DNA of 5,987 nt, taken from assembly GCA_031281115.1 (NCBI GenBank), contig JAITFV010000308.1, positions 1-5,987 of the forward strand, written 5' to 3'. The stretch is from Oscillospiraceae bacterium (GTDB lineage: Bacteria > Bacillota > Clostridia > Oscillospirales > Ruminococcaceae). The stretch's first letter is position 1. Every line of letters starts with the position of its first letter. The notes below the pieces were generated by a model that did not search any database, was not told the DNA's origin, and was given only the letters and a program-made list of their open reading frames with translations. Of the stretch, positions 1 to 5,350 are shown piece after piece. Position numbers and translations under genes: made by a program.

Positions 1-528
1 AAGCACGGCGGTGCCAATATAAAAGTATCGCAGATGTTTGACGATATGAAAGAAAAAGTTAAAAACTGGGAAGACGACCATGAAATTGAGCAGTATCTCG
101 CGAACCTGCTTGATAAAAAAGGTTTCGATAACTCCGGCTTGATTTACGGGATGGGGCATGCGGTATATTCGCTGTCAGACCCGCGCGCGCTTATTTTCAA
201 GCAGTATGTTGAACAATTATCCAACGAAAAGGGTCTCGCGGAGGAATTCAAGCTTTATTCCCGCGTTGAACGGCTTGCTCCCGAGGTAATCGGCGCGAAG
301 CGCAAAACCTTCAAAGGTGTCAGCGCAAACGTAGACTTTTACAGCGGCTTCGTTTATAAAATGCTCGAACTCCCCGAAGAATTGTTCACGCCTATATTTG
401 CAATTTCGAGGATTCCCGGCTGGTGCGCACACAGAATGGAAGAGCTTACAGGCAGCGGAAAAATTATCAGACCTGCTTACAAAAACATCCGCAAGCACCG
501 CGAGTATGTTGATTTTAATAACAGATAA
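1..528 (+). CDS. gltA: Citrate synthase, C-terminal part (5' end outside window)
   Basis: Condenses oxaloacetate and acetyl-CoA to citrate in the cytoplasm, feeding 2-oxoglutarate and glutamate synthesis. The frame is open from base 1, so the gene begins upstream; 175 codons of an expected 430-450 are present. All three family catalytic residues are visible: the first His in KHGGAN (bases 4-6), the second His in GMGHAVY (bases 157-159), and the Asp of VDFYSGFVY (bases 334-336). The substrate-binding Arg of the AISRIPGWCAHRMEE block is also present (bases 409-411). Many bacterial enzymes have GHRVY at the second His; here it is GHAVY, as in the eukaryotic-type GHAV motif, so this belongs to a different subgroup from E. 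coli GltA. The C-terminus (RPAYKNIRKHREYVDFNNR) is normal for the family and ends in TAA at 526-528. A terminator follows within 20 bp, so this is the last gene of its transcript. 2-methylcitrate synthase is the main alternative and cannot be excluded from the C-terminus alone. Confidence 0.95.
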   Translation, partial: KHGGANIKVSQMFDDMKEKVKNWEDDHEIEQYLANLLDKKGFDNSGLIYGMGHAVYSLSDPRALIFKQYVEQLSNEKGLAEEFKLYSRVERLAPEVIGAKRKTFKGVSANVDFYSGFVYKMLELPEELFTPIFAISRIPGWCAHRMEELTGSGKIIRPAYKNIRKHREYVDFNNR

Positions 529-543
529 TGCGAACAGCACAAA

Positions 544-573
544 AAGGACGCCAACCCGGGCGTCCTTAATTTT
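544..573. terminator. Bidirectional intrinsic terminator between convergent genes
   Basis: A perfect 9-bp GC-rich stem, AAGGACGCC (544-552) with GGCGTCCTT (559-567), has a 6-nt loop and is followed by AATTTT on the plus strand. On the minus strand the same stem is followed by a T run (complement of the A run at 541-545). It lies 15 bp after the citrate synthase stop codon and downstream of the convergent gene at 652-1062, so it can end both transcripts. Confidence 0.85.
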
Positions 574-587
574 ACAGCAAACCGCGG

Positions 588-650
588 CGCAGACACCACT
601 AAAAATCCGGCGTCTGCGGTAAAGCCGCAATCACAGCAATTATTTGCTGT
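588..650 (-). repeat. Three adjacent hairpins in the 3' UTR of the YtxH-like gene
   Basis: Read on the minus strand after the stop at 652-654, three inverted repeats occur in a row. The first is ACAGCAA/TTGCTGT (633-639 with 644-650), separated from the stop codon by one base. The second is TGCGG/CCGCA (615-619 with 625-629). The third is a 10-bp stem with one G-U-type pair (588-597 with 609-618). The second and third share bases, so they are alternative folds. They may stabilise or help end the transcript; only the third is followed by a T-rich loop rather than a tail, so none is a classic terminator alone. Confidence 0.5.
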
Positions 651-651
651 A

Positions 652-1062
652 TTACTCAAAATCATCCTCGGCAGATTCAGCCATGAAATAATCATCGCTG
701 CCGTCTGCAATATCATCTTCTTCAGCCATAACCACTTGAGCGCGCCCCGCGACCTTGTCTTTCAGTTCACCTACGAAGTTCCCGGCAGATTCTTTCACGT
801 CGCATACGGTTTGCTCGCCTTTTTTAACCATATCTTGTCTTCTTATATCATTAATGCCTTCAACTATTTTATCCGCACTTGTCTTAATCGCGCCGACGGC
901 AAACATTGAAGCTTTATGCAGCTTTTCGCTGTAGGTTTCCTTTTCGCCCGCAACGACTACAACATCTTCATCTTCCTCATCTTTGCTGCCGAGTTTTTTG
1001 CTTAAATATAGTCCCAGCCCTACGAGCGCGGCTCCGCCGATTAAAATAGTAGTAAGTTTCAT
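652..1062 (-). CDS. Small membrane-anchored acidic protein, YtxH-like
   Basis: A 136-residue protein of unknown function. Residues 4-21 form one hydrophobic, Gly/Ala-rich segment (TTILIGGAALVGLGLYL), followed by a Lys pair and a highly acidic linker (DEEDED, residues 28-33). This arrangement suggests an N-terminal membrane anchor with the rest in the cytoplasm. Residues 40-110 are charged and probably helical, with repeated Lys/Glu spacing like that of YtxH-type stress-associated proteins. The C-terminus is strongly acidic (EEDDIADGSDD and ESAEDDFE). The start is well supported: GGGAGGT (1071-1077) lies 8 nt before ATG, below a consensus sigma-A promoter. It is divergent from the CheC-like gene and convergent with citrate synthase. 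YtxH resemblance is by architecture only; I do not recognise a specific motif. That this is a real gene is more certain than its family. Confidence 0.78.
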   Translation of the reverse strand: MKLTTILIGGAALVGLGLYLSKKLGSKDEEDEDVVVVAGEKETYSEKLHKASMFAVGAIKTSADKIVEGINDIRRQDMVKKGEQTVCDVKESAGNFVGELKDKVAGRAQVVMAEEDDIADGSDDYFMAESAEDDFE

Positions 1063-1098
1063 AAAAAATAACCTCCCATATTAAATTTTGTCACTCTA

Positions 1099-1127
1099 AG
1101 TATAGCAAATAATTATTTATTTGTCAA
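1099..1127 (-). promoter_or_regulatory. Sigma-A promoter for the YtxH-like gene
   Basis: On the minus strand TTGACA (1122-1127) and TATACT (1099-1104) are separated by exactly 17 bp, nearly the perfect consensus. Transcription should start near 1092, giving a leader of about 30 nt containing the ribosome binding site at 1071-1077. The match predicts strong constitutive expression unless repressed. Confidence 0.88.
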
Positions 1128-1143
1128 TATAGTCCTTTAACTT
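1127..1143. repeat. 17-bp repeat, copy 1 (also at 5873-5889)
   Basis: ATATAGTCCTTTAACTT occurs here and again identically at 5873-5889. In both places it lies just upstream of a minus-strand gene. Here its first base overlaps the last base of the -35 box of the YtxH-like gene. Bases 1142-1151 (TTTAAATTGA) directly continue it, and the same 10-mer occurs at 5969-5978, beyond the right-edge hairpins. A 17-bp exact match is very unlikely by chance in a 6-kb window. Confidence 0.75.
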
Positions 1144-1148
1144 TAAAT

Positions 1149-1175
1149 TGAGATTCTTCTTTTTTCAAAATCTCA
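1149..1175. repeat. Inverted repeat between divergent promoters
   Basis: TGAGATT (1149-1155) and AATCTCA (1169-1175) form a perfect 7-bp inverted repeat around a 13-nt T-rich centre. It lies between the two divergent sigma-A promoters, upstream of both -35 boxes. It could be a regulator binding site, but AT-rich DNA gives such repeats easily and no bound protein is suggested by the window. Confidence 0.3.
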
Positions 1176-1205
1176 TAAAAACTCCGAAAAATGTTAAAAA
1201 TACTA

Positions 1206-1234
1206 TTGAAAAAAACAAAGAAATGTGTTATTAT
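1206..1234 (+). promoter_or_regulatory. Sigma-A promoter for the CheC-like gene
   Basis: TTGAAA (1206-1211) and TATTAT (1229-1234) are separated by 17 bp. Transcription would start near 1241, with a leader of roughly 33 nt. No sigma-D (SigD/FliA) flagellar-type promoter is visible, which fits the absence of motility genes nearby. Confidence 0.75.
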
Positions 1235-1256
1235 ATAGTATGACCGCGAAATCCCG

Positions 1257-1262
1257 AAAGGA
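1257..1262 (+). promoter_or_regulatory. Ribosome binding site that sets a GTG start
   Basis: AAAGGA lies 11 nt before GTG at 1274. The ATG at 1278-1280 is out of frame, and no in-frame ATG occurs before Met23, which lies inside the conserved first CheC motif. GTG at 1274 is therefore the likely start. Confidence 0.7.
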
Positions 1263-1273
1263 AAACATATAAA

Positions 1274-1888
1274 GTGGATGATTTTACTACCCTTTTAAAT
1301 GAAAATCTTGATATATTAAAAGAAATCGGCAGTATCGGAATGGGTCATGCCTCCACATCATTAGCGCAGATGCTCAATATGAAAGTTATGATGAGCACTC
1401 CGTCGGTCTACATAATGTCGCCCTCGGAGACCTCCGATTATCTTAAAAAGCGCAGCGAAACGTGCTGGGCGGTGAGGCTCGGGCTGCAAGGTGCTGCAAA
1501 AGGAAATATTTTGCAACTTCTCAGCAAAGAGTTCGCCATGAAAATCATAAATTACTTCTTCCAAAATAACATTGAGGATTTAGGCGACTTGGACGATATG
1601 AGTCTCTCGGTAATTCAGGAAGTCGGAAATATCACCTCGGGCGCATACTGTAATTCTCTTGCGTCCATGACAGGACAGCTTATCGACATCTCGCCGCCCA
1701 CGCACAGCAAAAACATTGACGAGGATATCGGGCTTAACAAAAGAGATAACTGTCCTCTTGTAATTATTAACAACAGCTTTTTCATAGGCGGCGAGGAGGT
1801 CAACAGCGATTTCCTGTTCATTCCCGATGATGAGACAATTGTGATGATTCTGAGGGAGTTAAAGAGGTATTACGGTTTCACGAGTTAA
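1274..1888 (+). CDS. cheC: CheC-family protein (CheY-P phosphatase-like), stand-alone
   Basis: A 204-residue cytoplasmic protein, the usual CheC length. CheC removes phosphate from CheY-P and, in Bacillus-type chemotaxis, works with CheD. The family signature [D/S]-x3-E-x2-N-x22-P should appear twice. The second copy is complete: S112, E116, N119 and P142, in QEVGNITSGAYCNSLASMTG. The first copy has D13, E17 and P43 at the right spacing, but the Asn is Ser20 (LDILKEIGSIGMGHASTSLA), so this site is probably weak or inactive. The centre (about 63-100) and the C-terminal strand region (LVIINNSFFIGGEEV) fit the CheC/CheX/FliY fold. There is no FliY-type SpoA domain and no room for one. No che, fli or cheD gene is in the window, and the gene has its own promoter, so its partner may be an orphan response regulator. 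The fold is confident; a chemotaxis role is not. Confidence 0.88.
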   Translation: MDDFTTLLNENLDILKEIGSIGMGHASTSLAQMLNMKVMMSTPSVYIMSPSETSDYLKKRSETCWAVRLGLQGAAKGNILQLLSKEFAMKIINYFFQNNIEDLGDLDDMSLSVIQEVGNITSGAYCNSLASMTGQLIDISPPTHSKNIDEDIGLNKRDNCPLVIINNSFFIGGEEVNSDFLFIPDDETIVMILRELKRYYGFTS

Positions 1889-1934
1889 TACTAAAATCCA
1901 TTTCTTAAACCGAACACAGGTTCTTGACAATCCC

Positions 1935-2438
1935 TTATGTTATTATTCTGAATTTCCCGATAACCGGGATTTCGACAGCCTTTCCGTTTGCCGCATTCAC
2001 GATTCCGTAAACAACAGCGGCGAGCAGAGCAACACCGAATACGTTGCTGAAAATCGAAAACGGCGAGAAGTTAAAGTTCCGACCGGAATCCCAAAACCAT
2101 CTCCACCCCCAGTTCCAGTAACCGAAAATATTTTGTATTATGCTGTTAATAAGCGAAAATATAAAGATTATCAGCCCTTGATTAGCATGAAATCTTCCGA
2201 ATTTTGAGTTCGGGCAAATAATTAACGGTATGAAAAACAATGGATACGCGAGCAAGGAGGCAACCTTGTTCGTTTCGATGTCGCTCGGATTAAAAGCGCC
2301 GCTGTAATCATTTCCGGTGAACTCTGTGCGCTTGTCATTTTTATCGGAGTTTTCCGGATTACTGTCACAGCGCACGCCGCATTTGCCGCAGAAGCAGTTA
2401 TCATCGGGGTTTTGCGCCCCGCATTTACCACAATACAT
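1935..2438 (-). CDS. Zinc-ribbon membrane protein with DUF4870-like region
   Basis: A 167-residue protein. Residues 1-21 form a zinc ribbon (MYCGKCG...CFCGKCG), with C3, C6, C17 and C20 as likely metal ligands and C15 and C24 extra. A polar linker (about 25-55) leads to a membrane domain with three hydrophobic segments at about 58-75, 88-106 and 130-150. The KFGRFHANQGLIIFIFSLI block after the first segment and the VYGIVNAANGKAVEIPVIG ending are characteristic of DUF4870-type small membrane proteins. A Trp-rich stretch (W108, W110, W112, W114, W116) lies between segments two and three. Molecular function is unknown; a zinc ribbon fused to this membrane domain is common in clostridia. The start is supported by AAAGGA (2451-2456), with a second GAGG very close to the ATG, and by the full CxxC motif from residue 3. 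It is monocistronic as far as can be seen. Confidence 0.9.
   Translation of the reverse strand: MYCGKCGAQNPDDNCFCGKCGVRCDSNPENSDKNDKRTEFTGNDYSGAFNPSDIETNKVASLLAYPLFFIPLIICPNSKFGRFHANQGLIIFIFSLINSIIQNIFGYWNWGWRWFWDSGRNFNFSPFSIFSNVFGVALLAAVVYGIVNAANGKAVEIPVIGKFRIIT
1955..1969 (+). terminator. Possible weak terminator hairpin for the CheC-like gene
   Basis: TCCCG (1955-1959) and CGGGA (1965-1969) form a 5-bp stem 66 nt beyond the CheC-like stop, followed by TTTCG. It lies inside the 3' end of the convergent coding region. The T run is short, so this is a weak candidate; nothing better is seen in 1889-1954. Confidence 0.25.
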
Positions 2439-2487
2439 ATCCTCACTAAGTCCTTTCTTCGCTTGCGTTATTATCTTCTTTATCTAT

Positions 2488-2516
2488 ATTGTAACACATC
2501 GTACTATATAATGCAA
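2488..2516 (-). promoter_or_regulatory. Sigma-A promoter for the zinc-ribbon gene
   Basis: On the minus strand TTGCAT (2511-2516) and TACAAT (2488-2493) are separated by 17 bp. Transcription would start near 2481, giving a leader of about 43 nt. Confidence 0.75.
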
Positions 2517-2525
2517 GGTACTATG
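2497..2525. promoter_or_regulatory. Candidate operator overlapping the zinc-ribbon gene promoter
   Basis: CATCGTAC (2497-2504) and GTACTATG (2518-2525) form an inverted repeat with one mismatch across 13 bp, covering the whole -35 box and most of the spacer. GTACTAT is also directly repeated (2501-2507 and 2518-2524). Its placement would let a dimeric repressor block RNA polymerase. PadR- or GntR-type regulators often control small membrane protein genes in clostridia, but no regulator gene is in the window, so the family is a guess. Confidence 0.45.
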
Positions 2526-2584
2526 TCTACAAATATATTGAGATGATTTTTTATTTGTTTGTATAAAATTACCAAAAACAGTAA

Positions 2585-2604
2585 GGACGCGATATATCGC
2601 GTCC
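2585..2604. repeat. Perfect 20-bp palindrome (possible secondary murA terminator)
   Basis: GGACGCGATATATCGCGTCC is fully self-complementary (8-bp stem with a TATA loop). On the minus strand it is followed by TTACTGTTTTT, so it could serve as a back-up terminator downstream of murA. Its GGACGC/GCGTCC arms resemble those of the terminator at 544-567. Confidence 0.6.
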
Positions 2605-2619
2605 ACTGAAATAAAGATT

Positions 2620-2658
2620 CCGCGGCTTGCGAGCCGCGGGCGCTGTTGCAGCAGCGCC
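2620..2658. repeat. Extragenic double hairpin, cluster A
   Basis: Two GC-rich hairpins abut. CCGCGGCT/AGCCGCGG (2620-2627 with 2632-2639, loop TGCG) is followed by GGCGCTG/CAGCGCC (2639-2645 with 2652-2658). The second contains GCGCTGTTGC and CAGCGCC, shared with 5924-5942 at the right edge. The stretch is much richer in GC than the surrounding intergenic DNA and has no coding potential that I trust, so it looks like a REP-like or MITE-derived extragenic element. Confidence 0.65.
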
Positions 2659-2665
2659 ACCCTTG

Positions 2666-2693
2666 AAATCCAATAAACCAGTTTATTGGATTT
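2666..2693 (-). terminator. murA downstream hairpin, probable terminator
   Basis: AAATCCAATAAA (2666-2677) and TTTATTGGATTT (2682-2693) form a perfect 12-bp stem with a 4-nt loop, beginning 5 bp after the murA stop. It is AT-rich and the U tract on the minus strand is part of the stem (TTT then C), so termination here may be partial. The stronger T run is on the plus strand. Confidence 0.5.
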
Positions 2694-2698
2694 TAGTA

Positions 2699-3988
2699 TT
2701 ACATTGCAATTCTTATTGCGTCGGGACCGGGGTATTTGCGTTTTTCTATATCCGCGCCGATTGCGCGGAGTTTCACCGCCATGTTCTCATAACCGCGTTC
2801 AATGTGGAAAATATCCTCAATTTCGGTAAGTCCTTTGGCGCAGAGCCCCGCGATAATCAAAGACGCACCCGCTCTCAAATCAGCGGCTTTTACCGGCGCG
2901 CCGGTAAGTTTTTCAACGCCTTCAATTACAGCAACCTTGCCATCTACGGAAATATCAGCACCCATACGTCGAAGCTCGTCAACGTATCTGAACCTGTCTT
3001 CATAAATACTCTCGGTGATTATACTTGTACCGTTCGAGAGCGTCAGCAGTGCCGCGAACTGCGGCTGCATATCGGTAGGGAATCCGGGATGAGGCATGGT
3101 TTTGAGGTTCATGCGCTCGTAAGGATGCCTGCCGCCCAATACACGCAGACTGTCGTCATGTTCTTCGATTATAACGCCCATCTTCTCAAGCTTCGATGAA
3201 ATCGGCTCAAGATGCTTCGGGATTATATTTTTAATTACAACATCGCCGCCGGTAGCAGCAGCCGCAACCATGTAAGTCCCGGCTTCAATCTGGTCGGGAA
3301 TAATAGTATAATCCGTGCCTTTAAGGCTTTTTACGCCGCGGATTTTTATAACGTCGGTACCCGCGCCCATGATATCCGCACCCATAGAGTTCAAGAAGTT
3401 CGCTAAATCCACTATATGCGGCTCTTTAGCGGCATTTTCAAGAATAGTGAGTCCGTCTACTTTAACCGCGGCGAGCATAGCGTTAATAGTCGCACCGACC
3501 GTGATTTTATCGAAGTAAATCTGTGTGCCGATGAGTTTATCGGCTTTAATTTCAACAATACCGCTCTCAATTGAATAATTCGCGCCGAGCGCCTTAAAGC
3601 ATTTTACGTGCTGGTCAATCGGGCGGTCGCCGAGCGCGCAGCCGCCGGGCATTGAAACCTTAGCGTGATTAAACTTGGTAAGGAGAGCACCCATGAAATA
3701 ATAGGAAGCACGAATCGAGCGCGCCATTTCATAAGGCACAACGGTATCCCTGATATGTTTGGCATCAATGCGGATGGTGCTTTTATCAAGCAACTTCACA
3801 TCTGCGCCCATTTCGGAAAGGATTTTAAGGCAAACCGAAACATCGTTTATCATAGGTACATTTTCAAGAACGCAAGGAGCGTCTGCAAGGATTGCAGCAG
3901 GAATAATGGCGACAGCGGCATTTTTGGCACCGCTGATATAAACATCGCCTTTTAATCTGTTTCCCCCGTTTATAATAAACTTTTCCAA
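2699..3988 (-). CDS. murA: UDP-N-acetylglucosamine 1-carboxyvinyltransferase (MurA)
   Basis: Transfers enolpyruvate from phosphoenolpyruvate to UDP-GlcNAc, the first committed step of peptidoglycan synthesis, in the cytoplasm. At 429 residues it is normal for the family and consists of the two EPSP-synthase-like domains. Visible key residues are K22-N23 in SGAKNAA, the catalytic Cys117 in MPGGCALGDRP with R122, D306 in FPTDMQPQ (equivalent to E. coli D305), R372 in DLRAGASL, and R398 in HIERGYENM. Cys rather than Asp at 117 predicts fosfomycin sensitivity at the target. The start is TTG, supported by AGAGGA 8 nt upstream and by MEKFIINGGNRLKGDVYISG, which is the expected N-terminus. Bacillota often carry two MurA paralogues; which one this is cannot be decided here. 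It lies 141 bp downstream of tmcAL with its own strong promoter, so it can be expressed independently, though read-through from tmcAL is possible. Confidence 0.98.
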   Translation of the reverse strand: MEKFIINGGNRLKGDVYISGAKNAAVAIIPAAILADAPCVLENVPMINDVSVCLKILSEMGADVKLLDKSTIRIDAKHIRDTVVPYEMARSIRASYYFMGALLTKFNHAKVSMPGGCALGDRPIDQHVKCFKALGANYSIESGIVEIKADKLIGTQIYFDKITVGATINAMLAAVKVDGLTILENAAKEPHIVDLANFLNSMGADIMGAGTDVIKIRGVKSLKGTDYTIIPDQIEAGTYMVAAAATGGDVVIKNIIPKHLEPISSKLEKMGVIIEEHDDSLRVLGGRHPYERMNLKTMPHPGFPTDMQPQFAALLTLSNGTSIITESIYEDRFRYVDELRRMGADISVDGKVAVIEGVEKLTGAPVKAADLRAGASLIIAGLCAKGLTEIEDIFHIERGYENMAVKLRAIGADIEKRKYPGPDAIRIAM

Positions 3989-3996
3989 TTTATCTA

Positions 3997-4002
3997 TCCT
4001 CT
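3997..4002 (-). promoter_or_regulatory. Ribosome binding site that sets a TTG start for murA
   Basis: AGAGGA on the minus strand lies 8 nt before TTG (3988-3986). The ATG at 4010-4008 is out of frame and reaches a stop after six codons, so TTG is the only start that gives a complete MurA N-terminus. Confidence 0.8.
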
Positions 4003-4063
4003 TTTTTCATTTCGTTTTTTACTCTTTTTAACACAGGATAAATTTTCCTCTATATATTAGTAC

Positions 4064-4092
4064 AGTATACCATAAAAAAAATCCCTTGTCAA
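4064..4092 (-). promoter_or_regulatory. Sigma-A promoter for murA
   Basis: On the minus strand TTGACA (4087-4092) and TATACT (4064-4069) are separated by 17 bp, a near-perfect consensus. Transcription should begin near 4057, giving a leader of about 70 nt. It starts 37 bp after the tmcAL stop, with no terminator hairpin between. Confidence 0.88.
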
Positions 4093-4129
4093 CTATATTA
4101 TTATCGTATTTATTTACAAATTTTATACA

Positions 4130-5350
4130 TCAGATTACAGGTTTCGTTGTAAGCTCAAGCCCGCAAGGCTTCTTTTTCTCAAAAGCCAGCGCATATACAT
4201 CAGAGCTGCGTATTTCGAGCATTGCCTGCCTCTTGCAATCATCACTTTTCTTCATTAAAGAGGCAAGTGAAGCGTCAACAGGCAACCCTGAATCAGCTTT
4301 TGCGAGGATTTCTCTGCCTTTTTCATTCATTCCGAGGATTCTGATGTACTGCGGTTTCATTTTTGCGTCGTTTTTTGTAATGCCGAGCAGACAGCAAAGC
4401 ACGATTCTGCGTAAACGTGCAAGCGTGTAACGCTTGGTTTTAATCAGTATCATAAGCTCCGGAAGGCTTCGCGCTACCCTTGCCGCCCTTGCAATCCGGT
4501 TTTCAAGCCCGTGCATGACGTTCGGGACTTTGCTTATTTCAAGAGCAGGCATGGTACGCAGCTTGTACAGTATTGCGGTTTCAAGTCGGGAAATGCAGGC
4601 AAATTCGGCAGGAAACCCGCAAGGCGTGAATTTATCGACATCTTCGCCGCTTGCAATCATCCTGCGTAGCAGAGAAGCGGAAGCGGTCGGTATATTTTGC
4701 TCCCGCTCTTCTTCAGGTATTAAACCTTGAAAGTATGTATGAATCTTTTTGGGGGGTTCGTCGGTTTCATCAGAATCGTGTGCTGCGCCGAAGCGTGTGA
4801 CTGTAACAGGTTTAATGCCCGAACCCGTGTCGGCGAGCGATTTAATGTATTCTATAGCAAGCGTGTTATTCGGGGAAGCAAGCGTCTTCGGAATCACGTC
4901 TTCATAATATTTTTCAATCGCTTTTGTGAGGGCGGCGGGATAAGTTAAACCGCGCCGCATCATGCTCAAGAACTCGTCAGACTCTTCAATAAAAACCACA
5001 GCTCCCGCTGTTTCTTTCAACAAATCAATATCGCCGCATTCGCTCCCGAAACTAAGCAAATCTATGCAGTTAAGGCTGTTCAGAATATGCACAGCTCCCG
5101 CCGCGAACTGCTGCGCGCTGCCGAGCGAATGGCAGACAGGCAGCTCTAAAACTAAATCTATGCCGTTCTCAAGCGCCATTTTGGTGCGGGTAAATTTATC
5201 GAAAACAGCAACATCGCCGCGCTGCGTGAAGTTTCCGCTCATGACGGCGGCAATGTGCGTCGCACCGAATTCGCTTTTCGTGCGCTCTATGTGGTATTTA
5301 TGACCGTTGTGAAACGGGTTGTACTCGCAGATAATCGCGGCAGTTTTCAT
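4130..5350 (-). CDS. tmcAL: tRNA(Met) cytidine acetate ligase TmcAL (YlbM family)
   Basis: Uses ATP and acetate to make N4-acetylcytidine at the wobble position (C34) of elongator tRNA-Met, which helps separate AUG from AUA decoding. It is a cytoplasmic nucleotidyltransferase-fold enzyme, and its 406 residues match the family. The N-terminus has the nucleotide-binding HxGH signature in IICEYNPFHNGHKYHI (H14, H17). Other family blocks are VMSGNFTQRGDVAVFDKFTR (36-55), DLVLELP (65-71), ASPNNTLAIEYIKSL (158-172), IPTASASLLRRMI (220-232) and GLENRIARAA followed by TKRYTLARLRRIVL (281-318). This was long annotated as a predicted nucleotidyltransferase of the UPF0348 type. Its ATG shares ATGA with the stop of the upstream gene, implying translational coupling. 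G+C is close to 50 percent in places, clearly higher than in its upstream partner. It has no promoter of its own in the overlap, and murA follows 141 bp downstream. Confidence 0.95.
   Translation of the reverse strand: MKTAAIICEYNPFHNGHKYHIERTKSEFGATHIAAVMSGNFTQRGDVAVFDKFTRTKMALENGIDLVLELPVCHSLGSAQQFAAGAVHILNSLNCIDLLSFGSECGDIDLLKETAGAVVFIEESDEFLSMMRRGLTYPAALTKAIEKYYEDVIPKTLASPNNTLAIEYIKSLADTGSGIKPVTVTRFGAAHDSDETDEPPKKIHTYFQGLIPEEEREQNIPTASASLLRRMIASGEDVDKFTPCGFPAEFACISRLETAILYKLRTMPALEISKVPNVMHGLENRIARAARVARSLPELMILIKTKRYTLARLRRIVLCCLLGITKNDAKMKPQYIRILGMNEKGREILAKADSGLPVDASLASLMKKSDDCKRQAMLEIRSSDVYALAFEKKKPCGLELTTKPVI

Noticed and set aside
151..171. GHAVY in place of GHRVY in citrate synthase, considered as a catalytic defect
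   Set aside because: The catalytic His is present, and the eukaryotic-type enzymes naturally have GHAV here, so this marks a subgroup rather than a broken enzyme.
217..630. Minus-strand open frame opposite citrate synthase
   Set aside because: It runs through the bidirectional terminator and lies antisense to conserved citrate synthase blocks; its Cys/Val-rich translation is typical of a shadow frame.
2439..2698. Small RNA gene or missed small protein in the intergenic region before murA
   Set aside because: Apart from the promoter, candidate operator and hairpins there is no plus- or minus-strand frame with a ribosome binding site, and no separate promoter that would drive an RNA.
2627..3199. 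Long plus-strand open frame antisense to murA
   Set aside because: It is a shadow of the confidently identified murA coding frame and starts inside a hairpin repeat; it has no ribosome binding site or protein family features.
3990..4010. Six-codon leader peptide (MKKEDR) just upstream of murA, overlapping its ribosome binding site
   Set aside because: It has only a weak ribosome binding site, no run of regulatory codons and no attenuator hairpin. Its coding sequence is simply the AG-rich Shine-Dalgarno region.
4434..4730. Plus-strand open frames opposite tmcAL
   Set aside because: They mirror the strongly conserved tmcAL frame, lack ribosome binding sites and give low-complexity Ser/Arg-rich translations.
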